From assembly GCA_028819835.1 (NCBI GenBank), contig JAPPKR010000291.1, positions 1 through 7,722 of the forward strand: DNA of 7,722 bases, read 5' to 3'. The notes under the pieces are model-generated. The model ran no database searches. It saw nothing but the letters and a program-made list of their open reading frames with translations, and was not told where the DNA came from. This DNA is from a bacterium. Lineage in GTDB: Bacteria > Actinomycetota > Acidimicrobiia > UBA5794 > ZC4RG35. How positions within the stretch are numbered: the first letter of the stretch is position 1; every line of letters starts with the position of its first letter. Shown in pieces: positions 1 through 6,242 of the stretch. The translations under genes and the position numbers were made by a program.

Positions 1-122
1 GGGAACTGTGCCGCTCCTGGCCCAACCAGACCGAGAGGACAGTGCGGGGGACCCATTTCATCCAGGAGGACTCGGGTCACGAAATCGGGGAGATTATCGC
101 CGATTGGATGTCACACCTGTAA
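1..122 (+). CDS. Haloalkane dehalogenase, C-terminal fragment (gene begins before the window)
   Basis: The frame beginning at base 3 is open for 39 codons and stops at TAA 120-122. The fragment contains CRSWPNQTE, then GTHFIQEDSGHEIGEIIADW, which closely matches the end of LinB/DhaA-type haloalkane dehalogenases (alpha/beta hydrolase fold). In that family the His of HFIQED is the catalytic base (His272 in LinB and DhaA numbering); here it is codon 54-56. The enzymes hydrolyse carbon-halogen bonds of haloalkanes to an alcohol and halide in the cytoplasm. The nucleophile Asp, the acid and the halide-binding residues lie outside the window, so activity and substrate range cannot be judged. The closing residues (ADWMSHL) give a normal-looking end, so the C-terminus appears intact. 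The family assignment rests on recalled motifs over a short stretch but is quite specific. Confidence 0.82.
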   Translation, partial: ELCRSWPNQTERTVRGTHFIQEDSGHEIGEIIADWMSHL

Positions 123-131
123 TCCAATAAT
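104..131 (+). promoter_or_regulatory. Weak candidate sigma70-type promoter
   Basis: TTGGAT at 104-109 and AATAAT at 126-131 are separated by 16 bases. They resemble -35 (3 of 6 matches to TTGACA) and -10 (5 of 6 to TATAAT) boxes. The -10 lies in the only notably AT-rich patch near the start of the window, just after the dehalogenase stop, and would drive the leader ORF and the metallopeptidase. The -35 half overlaps coding sequence and is poor, so this is a suggestion only. Confidence 0.22.
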
Positions 132-139
132 CACTCACC

Positions 140-151
140 CGCCCCGGGGCG
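140..151. repeat. Perfect 12-bp GC palindrome
   Basis: The sequence CGCCCCGGGGCG is its own reverse complement. It sits 18 bases after the dehalogenase stop and 28 bases before the leader ORF start. As RNA it could form only a four-pair stem with a four-base loop, and no T-run follows, so it is not a convincing intrinsic terminator. It could be an operator-like site, or chance in GC-rich DNA. Confidence 0.3.
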
Positions 152-178
152 TAATAACGGTAAACGACGGGGAGAAAC

Positions 179-241
179 ATGAGGGCAACAGCCGGACGGG
201 TAGGCCTGACCCCAAGACGGCCGGACGGGAGGTCCAAATGA
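179..241 (+). CDS. Possible 20-residue leader peptide upstream of the YgjP-type protease
   Basis: An ATG at 179 opens a 20-codon frame ending in TGA 239-241. That stop overlaps the ATG (238-240) of the metallopeptidase in an ATGA arrangement typical of translational coupling. A Shine-Dalgarno-like GGGGAG (169-174) lies four bases before the ATG. The product begins MRATAG and ends GRSK; it is short, strongly basic (five Arg, one Lys, one Asp) and matches no family I recognise. It lacks a run of one amino acid of the kind seen in attenuator peptides. It may be a coupling leader that loads ribosomes onto the protease start, or a chance short frame in GC-rich DNA. Confidence 0.3.
   Translation: MRATAGRVGLTPRRPDGRSK
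191..229. repeat. Short direct repeat, two copies of GCCGGACGGG
   Basis: The 10-mer GCCGGACGGG occurs at 191-200 and again at 220-229, with starts 29 bases apart. The second copy runs into the ribosome-binding site of the metallopeptidase gene. Between them is AGGCCT, a six-base palindrome. This could be a paired protein-binding site near the start codon, but two 10-mers in GC-rich DNA are weak evidence. Confidence 0.3.
227..232 (+). promoter_or_regulatory. Ribosome-binding site of the YgjP-type metallopeptidase
   Basis: GGGAGG lies five bases before the ATG at 238. It is the strongest Shine-Dalgarno sequence in the window and fixes 238 as the start of the metallopeptidase. Confidence 0.7.
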
Positions 242-966
242 ACAGCCACGGCAGCATCCAACACGGTGACGTCACCATCACCTACGAGGTGGTCCGCAGC
301 GCTCGCCGCCACAAGACCATTCACACCCAGGTGAGCCTTGACAACGTGCGGGTGCTCGCTCCGGCCGTCGCCTCCGATCTCGAACTCGAGCAGGTGGTTC
401 GTGAGCAGGCGCGATGGATCCTGGAACGGCGGAAGATTCTCAGCGCCAGGCCCGCCCCCAAGCGGTATGTAACCGGAGACACGATGCCCTTTTTGGGCCG
501 AGACTTCAAACTGATCGTGGACACGGATCGGTTCCTAAGGCCTTGGATCCGTTTCGAGGAGGACCGCTTTCTGTTTGACGCCCCTCCGGATATAGGCGAC
601 GACAAGCGCCGGGAAATGATCAGGAGGGCTTTCGTCGATTGGTATTGGCGAGAAGCTGAGGAGCATCTGCCCGACTTTGTGGCAGACTGGCTGCCCTTCG
701 TGGCCGGCCATGCCAGCCCCCGAGTCCTGGTCCGAGATCAACGGCGCCGCTGGGCAAGTTGCGCCTATGACAGAACCCTGCGCTTCAACTGGCGGACAGT
801 GATGCTGGAACCCGAGCTCATCGACTACCTGGTGGTTCATGAACTCGCCCACGTGACGGTGAGGAATCACTCAAAGCAGTTTTGGGATCTGGTCGCTTAC
901 CACCTACCCGATGTGAAAGAACGCCGCCGGCGACTCAAGGAAGTGGAGCGCCGGCTTCCCTGGTGA
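238..966 (+). CDS. YgjP/DUF45-type zinc metallopeptidase (SprT-like)
   Basis: This 242-residue protein matches the YgjP (DUF45, WLM/SprT-related) family, presumed soluble cytoplasmic zinc peptidases whose substrates are generally unknown. The C-terminal half has the family hallmarks in order: RRRWASC (a conserved Arg-rich strand before the active site), LRFNWR, then HELAH at residues 201-205, with His201 and His205 as zinc ligands and Glu202 as catalytic base. NHSKQFW follows, in which His211 is the expected third ligand. All catalytic residues are present and the length is normal for the family. No signal peptide or membrane segment is visible. The start at 238 is supported by a strong ribosome-binding site. 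The stop TGA (964-966) overlaps the GTG start of the EEP gene, so the two are probably co-translated. E. coli YgjP is linked to toxin-antitoxin or restriction loci in some genomes, but nothing like that is seen here. Confidence 0.88.
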   Translation: MNSHGSIQHGDVTITYEVVRSARRHKTIHTQVSLDNVRVLAPAVASDLELEQVVREQARWILERRKILSARPAPKRYVTGDTMPFLGRDFKLIVDTDRFLRPWIRFEEDRFLFDAPPDIGDDKRREMIRRAFVDWYWREAEEHLPDFVADWLPFVAGHASPRVLVRDQRRRWASCAYDRTLRFNWRTVMLEPELIDYLVVHELAHVTVRNHSKQFWDLVAYHLPDVKERRRRLKEVERRLPW

Positions 967-1940
967 CAACCGGGAAAGACCGGATCCCTGTAGGGTTGGC
1001 CAGGTTGATTGTGGTAGCTATACCCGTCCTGCTGATCGGCCTGATCAGCCTGGCCGGGTTCTTCGGCAGGTGGTGGTGGGTGCTCGACCTGGCGACCAGT
1101 TTCCGTCCGCAGTTTGCGGCTGCGCTGCTGGCCGGGGGAGCCGCACTGCTGCTGAGGAGTTGGCCGCGACTGGGTTGGGTGATATTGGCCCTGGGGGTCA
1201 TCAACCTGGCCTACGTTGCGCCCTTGTTCTGGGGAAGACAGGACATACCCGCCGCATCCCCGACCATGCGAGTGGTCTCATTCAATGTCCAGGGCCAGAA
1301 CGAACAGTATGAGCAGGTGATCGAATTCCTGATGGAGGTGGACGCAGATGTGGTCTTCCTGCATGAAGCGAACCGACTCTGGGAAGAGGCCTTCTCCGAG
1401 GCTCTGGCGGGCGGGCGGCTTGCCTACCTGCAGCATCGTTCCCGGCCCGACCATCTGATTTTCTCGACCCTGACACTTACCAGAGGTCCACCTAGGGAGG
1501 TGGTCAGCCATGGCTGGGCGGAGAGGGAGGCGCGAGCTATGGAAGTGGTTGTCGGTTTGGGGGAGACGAGCGTGACCGTGCTGGGCATCCACCCCCTGGC
1601 GCCCACCAACTCACGGCGGGCCGCGCTGCGAGACGCCCAGTTCGAGTTCGTGGCCGACTGGGTGAGAATGGCCAGGGGTCCGACCGTGGTGGTCGGCGAC
1701 TTCAACGCCACCCCCTGGTCCCATGTCTTCAGGCCCCTTACCGGGGCCGGGCTCCGAAACTCCCAGCGCGGGTTCGGACTGGCCCCGAGCTTCCCGGTGG
1801 ACGGCAGTTTCCTCACCAGGGTTCCTATCGACCACCTTCTCCACTCCTCCCATCTGGCCGTGTCCGACAGGTGGCTGGGGCCGGATCTCGGTTCGGATCA
1901 CTTCCCACTCGTGGTTGACATGGCATTGGTCGCCTCATAG
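963..1940 (+). CDS. Membrane-anchored endonuclease/exonuclease/phosphatase (EEP) family protein
   Basis: I place the start at GTG 963, which overlaps the upstream stop (GTGA) and gives 325 residues. The ATG at 882 would add 27 low-complexity residues and overlap the protease by 85 bases, so it is unlikely. The N-terminal 90 residues contain about three hydrophobic helices (roughly 13-34, 47-64 and 71-89), anchoring the protein in the membrane. The rest is an EEP (DNase I/Mg-dependent phosphoesterase) fold: SFNVQG (metal-site Asn108), FLHEAN (Glu135), GIHPLAP (His210), GDFNATPW (Asp246, Asn248), IDHLL (Asp290) and GSDHFPL (Asp312, catalytic His313). The full catalytic set is present. Related membrane-anchored EEP proteins are common in actinobacteria, but their substrate (nucleic acid, phospholipid or other phosphoester) is usually unknown. 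The catalytic domain probably faces outside, by family analogy; this cannot be proved here. Confidence 0.85.
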   Translation: MTTGKDRIPVGLARLIVVAIPVLLIGLISLAGFFGRWWWVLDLATSFRPQFAAALLAGGAALLLRSWPRLGWVILALGVINLAYVAPLFWGRQDIPAASPTMRVVSFNVQGQNEQYEQVIEFLMEVDADVVFLHEANRLWEEAFSEALAGGRLAYLQHRSRPDHLIFSTLTLTRGPPREVVSHGWAEREARAMEVVVGLGETSVTVLGIHPLAPTNSRRAALRDAQFEFVADWVRMARGPTVVVGDFNATPWSHVFRPLTGAGLRNSQRGFGLAPSFPVDGSFLTRVPIDHLLHSSHLAVSDRWLGPDLGSDHFPLVVDMALVAS

Positions 1941-1954
1941 CGAGTGTCCACTCG
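1941..1954 (+). other. Small hairpin directly after the EEP stop codon
   Basis: CGAGTGTCCACTCG can fold into a five-pair stem (CGAGT/ACTCG) with a GTCC loop, starting at the base after the TAG stop. No T-run follows, so it is at best a weak or factor-assisted terminator or an RNA-end stabiliser. The rest of the gap (1955-2014) holds nothing I recognise apart from a TATCCT hexamer (1983-1988) with no matching -35. Confidence 0.3.
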
Positions 1955-2014
1955 GGATGAGCGCCGGGGATTGATCAGCTCTTATCCTTTCAGGGACACC
2001 CTCTCCGACATCAC

Positions 2015-3472
2015 ATGGCCGAGATGAAAGACCCTCACGCTCACAACCGGCGGCGACTTGCCGAGAAAGTAGGCCCCGAGGGGTTGGCGGTGGTCATGGC
2101 CGGGGTGCCGGGATTGCGCAACCCCGACGTCGACTATGCCTTCCGCCAGGACTCCGACTTCTTCTACCTCACCGGCTTCGCAGAGCCCCATGCCGCGGCG
2201 GTGATCGCCCCTGGGCATCCCGAAGGAGAGTTCACGCTCTTCGTGCAACCCCGGGACCGGCAGAGAGAGATATGGGACGGGCCCCGGGCGGGAACGGAAG
2301 GCGCGAAGGAGTTGTACGGCGCCGACGCCTCCTACCCGGTGGCGGAGTTCGACAAACGCCTCCTGAAGCTGGCGGCAGGGCGGTCGGTGATCTGGCATCC
2401 GGTGGCCGGGGGCCGCCGGTCCCGACAAGTCATGACCCTGCTGGAGAAGGCCCATGCGCTGAGGACCCGGTTGGGGATTGACCTCCCGCGACATCTCTCC
2501 GACCTGCGTCCCGTCCTCGCCGAACTCCGACTACTCAAATCCCCTCAGGAAATCCAATGGCTCCGGGAGGCCTGTGATCTGACCATGGAAGGGCACCGGG
2601 AGGCCATGAGGTTTGCAGGACCGGGACGATGGGAGTACCAGGTGCAGGCAGCCATGGAGAACGTTTGGCGGATGGGAGGTTCTCCCCGCGACGGGTACCC
2701 CTCCATCGTCGCCTCCGGGCCCAACGCCTGCATCCTCCACTACGTCGACAACAACCGGCGCATGGAGGATGGTGACTTGCTGTTGGTGGACGCCGCCTGC
2801 GAACTTCACCACTTCACGTCCGACATCACCCGGACTTTCCCGGTCTCAGGCTCCTACACCACCCCGCAGCGCCGGGTCTACCAAGTGGTCCTCGACGCCC
2901 AGTCCGCAGCGATAGCAGCCTGCCGTCCTGGAAGCCATGTCCGGTCGCCGCACGACGCCGCACTCGGAGTCCTGGTGGAAGGCATGGTGGAGATGGGTCT
3001 CCTTCCCACCGGCGCCGAAGACGCGATGAGCATGCACCTGTACCAGGAGTTCTTCATGCACGGGACCTCCCACTGGCTGGGAATGGACGTCCACGACGTT
3101 GGCTTCTACCGTCCGGGCGGCTCCCATCGTCGCTTGGAACCCGGCATGGCGCTCACCGTAGAGCCGGGCCTCTATGTGGATCCCTCCCGCCCGGAAGTCG
3201 AGTTTGCCATGCTGGAATTCGATTCCGACCAGTGGATGACCGAACGGATGCTCGACTCCTCGGCCGCCGACCGCCAGAAGAAAATGCGCGAGGCAGCCCC
3301 CAAGATCACGCATCCGATTCCCCCCGAACTGCTGGGCATCGGCATCAGGATCGAAGACGACGTGGTGATTACCGAGGGCGGTTGCGACGTGCTCACGGCC
3401 GACCTCCCCAAGGCCCTCGATGCGGTGGAGGAACTGTGCCGGGAGTCTCCCCTGCATAGCCGGCGACCATGA
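2015..3472 (+). CDS. pepP: Xaa-Pro aminopeptidase, M24B family (PepP type)
   Basis: This 485-residue cytoplasmic metalloprotease would remove the N-terminal residue from peptides with proline in second position. The N-terminal part (about 1-165) is an AMP_N domain with the typical FRQDSDFFYLTGF stretch. The C-terminal 'pita-bread' domain carries all five di-manganese ligands: Asp259 (LLLVDAAC), Asp270 (TSDITRTFP), His353 (HGTSHWLG), Glu383 (VEPGLYV) and Glu447 (IRIEDDV). His242 (HYVDNN) and His360 (DVHDVG) correspond to the E. coli PepP active-site histidines His243 and His361. The spacing between the last two ligands is 64 residues against 23 in E. coli, so there is an insertion of about 40 residues (roughly 390-438). 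The ATG at 2015 is the first start after an in-frame stop at 1958, but has no good Shine-Dalgarno sequence; ATG 2024 is an alternative. Its stop overlaps the AtuA-like start by ATGA. Confidence 0.92.
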   Translation: MAEMKDPHAHNRRRLAEKVGPEGLAVVMAGVPGLRNPDVDYAFRQDSDFFYLTGFAEPHAAAVIAPGHPEGEFTLFVQPRDRQREIWDGPRAGTEGAKELYGADASYPVAEFDKRLLKLAAGRSVIWHPVAGGRRSRQVMTLLEKAHALRTRLGIDLPRHLSDLRPVLAELRLLKSPQEIQWLREACDLTMEGHREAMRFAGPGRWEYQVQAAMENVWRMGGSPRDGYPSIVASGPNACILHYVDNNRRMEDGDLLLVDAACELHHFTSDITRTFPVSGSYTTPQRRVYQVVLDAQSAAIAACRPGSHVRSPHDAALGVLVEGMVEMGLLPTGAEDAMSMHLYQEFFMHGTSHWLGMDVHDVGFYRPGGSHRRLEPGMALTVEPGLYVDPSRPEVEFAMLEFDSDQWMTERMLDSSAADRQKKMREAAPKITHPIPPELLGIGIRIEDDVVITEGGCDVLTADLPKALDAVEELCRESPLHSRRP

Positions 3473-5280
3473 CGCCAGCCGGGGCCAATGCCCTCCGGAT
3501 AGCCAATTGCTCCGGCTTCTACGGGGACCGCCTGGACGCGGCGCGGGAGATGGTGGAGGGGGGACCGATAGACATCCTCACCGGGGACTACCTGGCCGAG
3601 TTGACTATGGCGATCCTCTGGCGTTTGCGACGCCGTGATCCCGAAGGTGGGTATGTGCGAACCTTCCTGACTCAAATGGAAGAAGTTCTGGGAACCTGCC
3701 TGGACCGAGGCATCAGAGTCGTATCCAACGCAGGTGGCCTCAATCCGGCGGGAATGGCCAAACGTCTGGGGGAAATGACGGAGCGTTTAGGGCTGGAAGC
3801 CCGGATCGCGTGGGTCACCGGCGACGACCTCACCGAGCGGGTCGGGGAACTGCAGCAGCTCAACAGCTTGCGCCACTTCGACACCGGTAGGCCCCTCCCG
3901 TCGGGTGTCACCCCCCTCACCGCCCATGCCTATCTGGGCGGAAGGGGCATCGCCGAGGCCCTCTCCTGGGGCGCCGATGTGGTGGTGACCGGAAGGGTGA
4001 CGGATGCCGCAGTGGTGATCGGGCCGGGAATGTGGGCCTTCGGCTGGTCGCCCGAGGACTACGACCAGCTGGCGGGAGCACTGGTGGCGGGGCATATCAT
4101 CGAGTGCGGAGCACAGTGCACCGGCGGCAACTATGCATTCTTCGAACGGGTGTCCGGATCGGATCGGGTGGGGTTCCCGATCGCCGAGCTCTCCCCGGAC
4201 GGCTCGGCTGTGATCACCAAGCATCCGGGAACCGGCGGCCTGGTGTCGGTGGGAACGGTGACCGCTCAACTCCTGTATGAAGTGTGTGGGCCCCGATATC
4301 ACAATCCCGACGTGACCGCTCGTCTCGACTCGATACAGCTGTCCCAGGAGGGCCCTGACCGGGTGGCGGTAACCGGAGTGCGGGGGGAGCCGCCGCCTCC
4401 CACCCTGAAGGTCGCCCTCAACTACCTGGGGGGCTATCGCAATTCGGTGACTATGGTGATCACCGGTCTGGACGCCGAACACAAAGCCGAGTCGGTCACT
4501 GCAGCACTGTGGAAGAGTCTGGGCGGGGCAGGGCAGTTCGAAGAAACCGCAGTGTCGTTCACCGACACCGGCCACGCCGATCCCGCCACCAATGAGGCGG
4601 CCATGTCCCACCTCCGGATAACTGTCAAGGACCCCGATCCCGAAAAGGTCGGCAAACGCTTCTCCCGGGCCGCGGTGGAACTGGCCCTTGCCCACTATCC
4701 GGGGTTTTTCATGACGGCTCCGCCCCGGGATTCCTCTCCCTACGCCGTCTATTGGCCTACTTCAGCGGAGCCCTCCCAGGTCGTCCAGCAGGTCCGCATG
4801 GGTGACCGGGTGAAGGAGATTCCCACCTCTCCTCCGACGGAGCGGGTCACCGCCGACGACTGGGGTGAATACCCGGACGGTGTTCCGTCGCCAGCGGCGG
4901 ATGACTTCGGGCTCGCCTCCCGGGAGACCGGCGACACGGCAATGGTTCCCTTAGGAAGAATCGCCGGCGCCCGCTCCGGTGACAAGGGTGGTGACGCCAA
5001 TGTGGGGGTGTGGGTGGAGAGCGAGGAGGCCTTCGGGTGGTTGGCCGGGTTTCTGTCCGAGTCGCGTTTTCGGGAGTTGGTGTCCGAAGCGGCCGACCTG
5101 GAGGTTGAGCGTCACGTTCTCGCCAACCTGCGAGCCATCAACTTCGTGGTCCGGGGACTCCTCGGCGAGGGCGTGTCATCCAGCACCCGAACCGACCCGC
5201 AGGCCAAGAGCCTCGGCGAGTACCTGCGCGCCAGGTTGGTTCCCATCCCCGTAACGCTCCTGGATGCGAGATCCGCATAG
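3469..5280 (+). CDS. Acyclic terpene utilisation AtuA-family protein (DUF1446)
   Basis: The 603-residue protein begins with the characteristic AtuA/DUF1446 signature: RIANCSGFYGDR, then MVEGGPIDILTGDYLAELTM. It continues with SNAGGLNPAGM, a Gly-rich ADVVVTGRVTDAAVVIGP segment and ECGAQCTGGNYAFFE. About residues 8-450 form the AtuA domain. From about 491 a second module begins (PLGRIAGARSGDKGGDANVGVW), the AtuA-like C-terminal domain often fused to it. The length suits the fused form. AtuA is encoded in the Pseudomonas atu cluster for citronellol/geraniol breakdown, but its own reaction is not established. The carboxylase, dehydrogenase and ligase genes of that pathway are absent here, so terpene use should not be assumed. 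The ATG overlaps the pepP stop (ATGA) and no strong ribosome-binding site is visible, so translation is probably coupled to pepP. The protein appears cytoplasmic, with no signal peptide. Confidence 0.88.
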   Translation: MTPAGANALRIANCSGFYGDRLDAAREMVEGGPIDILTGDYLAELTMAILWRLRRRDPEGGYVRTFLTQMEEVLGTCLDRGIRVVSNAGGLNPAGMAKRLGEMTERLGLEARIAWVTGDDLTERVGELQQLNSLRHFDTGRPLPSGVTPLTAHAYLGGRGIAEALSWGADVVVTGRVTDAAVVIGPGMWAFGWSPEDYDQLAGALVAGHIIECGAQCTGGNYAFFERVSGSDRVGFPIAELSPDGSAVITKHPGTGGLVSVGTVTAQLLYEVCGPRYHNPDVTARLDSIQLSQEGPDRVAVTGVRGEPPPPTLKVALNYLGGYRNSVTMVITGLDAEHKAESVTAALWKSLGGAGQFEETAVSFTDTGHADPATNEAAMSHLRITVKDPDPEKVGKRFSRAAVELALAHYPGFFMTAPPRDSSPYAVYWPTSAEPSQVVQQVRMGDRVKEIPTSPPTERVTADDWGEYPDGVPSPAADDFGLASRETGDTAMVPLGRIAGARSGDKGGDANVGVWVESEEAFGWLAGFLSESRFRELVSEAADLEVERHVLANLRAINFVVRGLLGEGVSSSTRTDPQAKSLGEYLRARLVPIPVTLLDARSA

Positions 5281-5293
5281 GCTGAGAGACCGG

Positions 5294-5323
5294 GTCACAG
5301 CGCCCTCCGCCTCGATGTATCCT
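5294..5323 (+). promoter_or_regulatory. Candidate promoter giving a leaderless ABC transporter mRNA
   Basis: TATCCT at 5318-5323 fits the actinobacterial -10 pattern TANNNT. GTCACA at 5294-5299 matches the -35 consensus TTGACA at four of six positions, with an 18-base spacer. The -10 ends seven bases before the GTG at 5331, so transcription would begin at or next to the start codon. No Shine-Dalgarno sequence precedes that GTG (the bases are CCTCGTTTCG), which agrees with leaderless translation, common in actinobacteria. Confidence 0.45.
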
Positions 5324-5330
5324 CGTTTCG

Positions 5331-6242
5331 GTGTCTGCGGCTATCACCGCCACGAACCTGCGCAAGACCTATGGTGAGGTTACCGCGCTCGACGGAGTGA
5401 GCTTCACGGTGGCCGAGGGAGAGGTGTTGGCGCTGCTCGGCCCGAACGGAGCGGGAAAGACAACGGCTGTCGAGATCTTGGAGGGATACCGCCGGGCGGA
5501 CCAGGGGGACATCGAGGTACTCGGCTTCCACCCTGCCACCGGAGGGCGGAGGTTTCGCGACCGGATAGGGATCGTGCTCCAGGAGACAGGGGTCGAAGAG
5601 GTGCTAACCGTCCGGGAGGCGGTCGAACTGTACGGCTTGGCCTACTCCCGGCAACGTCCGGTCGATGAACTTGTCTCCCTGGTGGGCCTGGAGGAGAAGG
5701 GGGACTCCCGGATAAAGACCCTGTCGGGCGGACAGCGTCGGCGTCTCGACCTGGCCCTGGGGTTGGTGGGAGACCCCGACCTGGTGTTCCTGGACGAGCC
5801 AACCACCGGATTCGACCCTGCGGCCAGGCGCAAGTCATGGGAGTTGGTCGAAGGCCTCACCGCCTTGGGCAAGACGATTCTCCTCACCACCCATTATCTC
5901 GACGAAGCCCAACATCTGGCCGACCGGATAGTGGTTCTGTCAGAGGGCAGGATCGTGGCGGAGGGAACGCCGGAGTCCCTGGGCTCGGCCCAGGTGGTCA
6001 CCACGGTCCGATTCAGCGTGCCTGATACAGCAGACCTGCCCGCGATCGGCGATGGTCCCGAGATCGGCGAAAACAGGGTCACCTACCGGACCACCGACCC
6101 GACCGCCGATCTTTACCAACTCACCCGGTGGGCCACGGACAGGGGAGTGGAGTTGGCCGGCCTGGAGGTGACCCGGCCCAGCCTGGAGGACATCTACCTC
6201 GACATCATGGAAGAGGCCGATAGGGCGGGATACGGGGAATGA
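5331..6242 (+). CDS. ABC transporter ATP-binding protein (DrrA-like exporter ATPase)
   Basis: This 303-residue ATPase powers an ABC-2 exporter at the inner face of the membrane. Complete nucleotide-binding motifs are present: Walker A GPNGAGKTT (37-45), Q-loop Gln84 (IVLQET), signature LSGGQ (131-135), Walker B LVFLDE (151-156, catalytic Glu156), an FDP D-loop and the switch His188 (TTHYLDEA). Residues from about 215 form a C-terminal extension typical of DrrA/CcmA-type drug or lipid exporter ATPases. The GTG start at 5331 is chosen because the protein begins with the usual beta-strand (ITATNLRKTYG) soon after it and a -10 box lies just upstream. The stop overlaps the permease start by ATGA, so the two form one transporter. 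The substrate cannot be read from the ATPase. Confidence 0.93.
   Translation: MSAAITATNLRKTYGEVTALDGVSFTVAEGEVLALLGPNGAGKTTAVEILEGYRRADQGDIEVLGFHPATGGRRFRDRIGIVLQETGVEEVLTVREAVELYGLAYSRQRPVDELVSLVGLEEKGDSRIKTLSGGQRRRLDLALGLVGDPDLVFLDEPTTGFDPAARRKSWELVEGLTALGKTILLTTHYLDEAQHLADRIVVLSEGRIVAEGTPESLGSAQVVTTVRFSVPDTADLPAIGDGPEIGENRVTYRTTDPTADLYQLTRWATDRGVELAGLEVTRPSLEDIYLDIMEEADRAGYGE

Noticed and set aside
1030..1056. Repeated CTGATC/CTGGCC pattern near the start of the EEP gene
   Set aside because: It falls in the first membrane helix and is explained by repeated Leu/Ile/Gly/Ala codons rather than a DNA repeat.
1941..1954. Hairpin after the EEP gene as an intrinsic terminator
   Set aside because: The stem is only five pairs and no T-run follows, so it does not meet the usual criteria.
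1983..1988. TATCCT before pepP as a second copy of the -10 seen before the ABC ATPase
   Set aside because: No -35-like sequence lies at the right distance, and the start codon is 26 bases away, so the geometry is not the same.
1982..2494. A 170-codon minus-strand frame covering the pepP start
   Set aside because: No family match is apparent, and it overlaps the conserved AMP_N domain coding region, so it is a shadow frame.
2846..3457. A 203-codon minus-strand frame opposite pepP
   Set aside because: It lies fully antisense to the catalytic domain of the aminopeptidase and shows no recognisable motif; it is a composition effect.
3787..4695. A 302-codon open frame on the minus strand opposite the AtuA-like gene
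   Set aside because: It lies entirely inside a gene with clear family motifs, its translation is rich in His/Arg/Gly and matches no family I know; such antisense frames arise from G/C-biased third positions.
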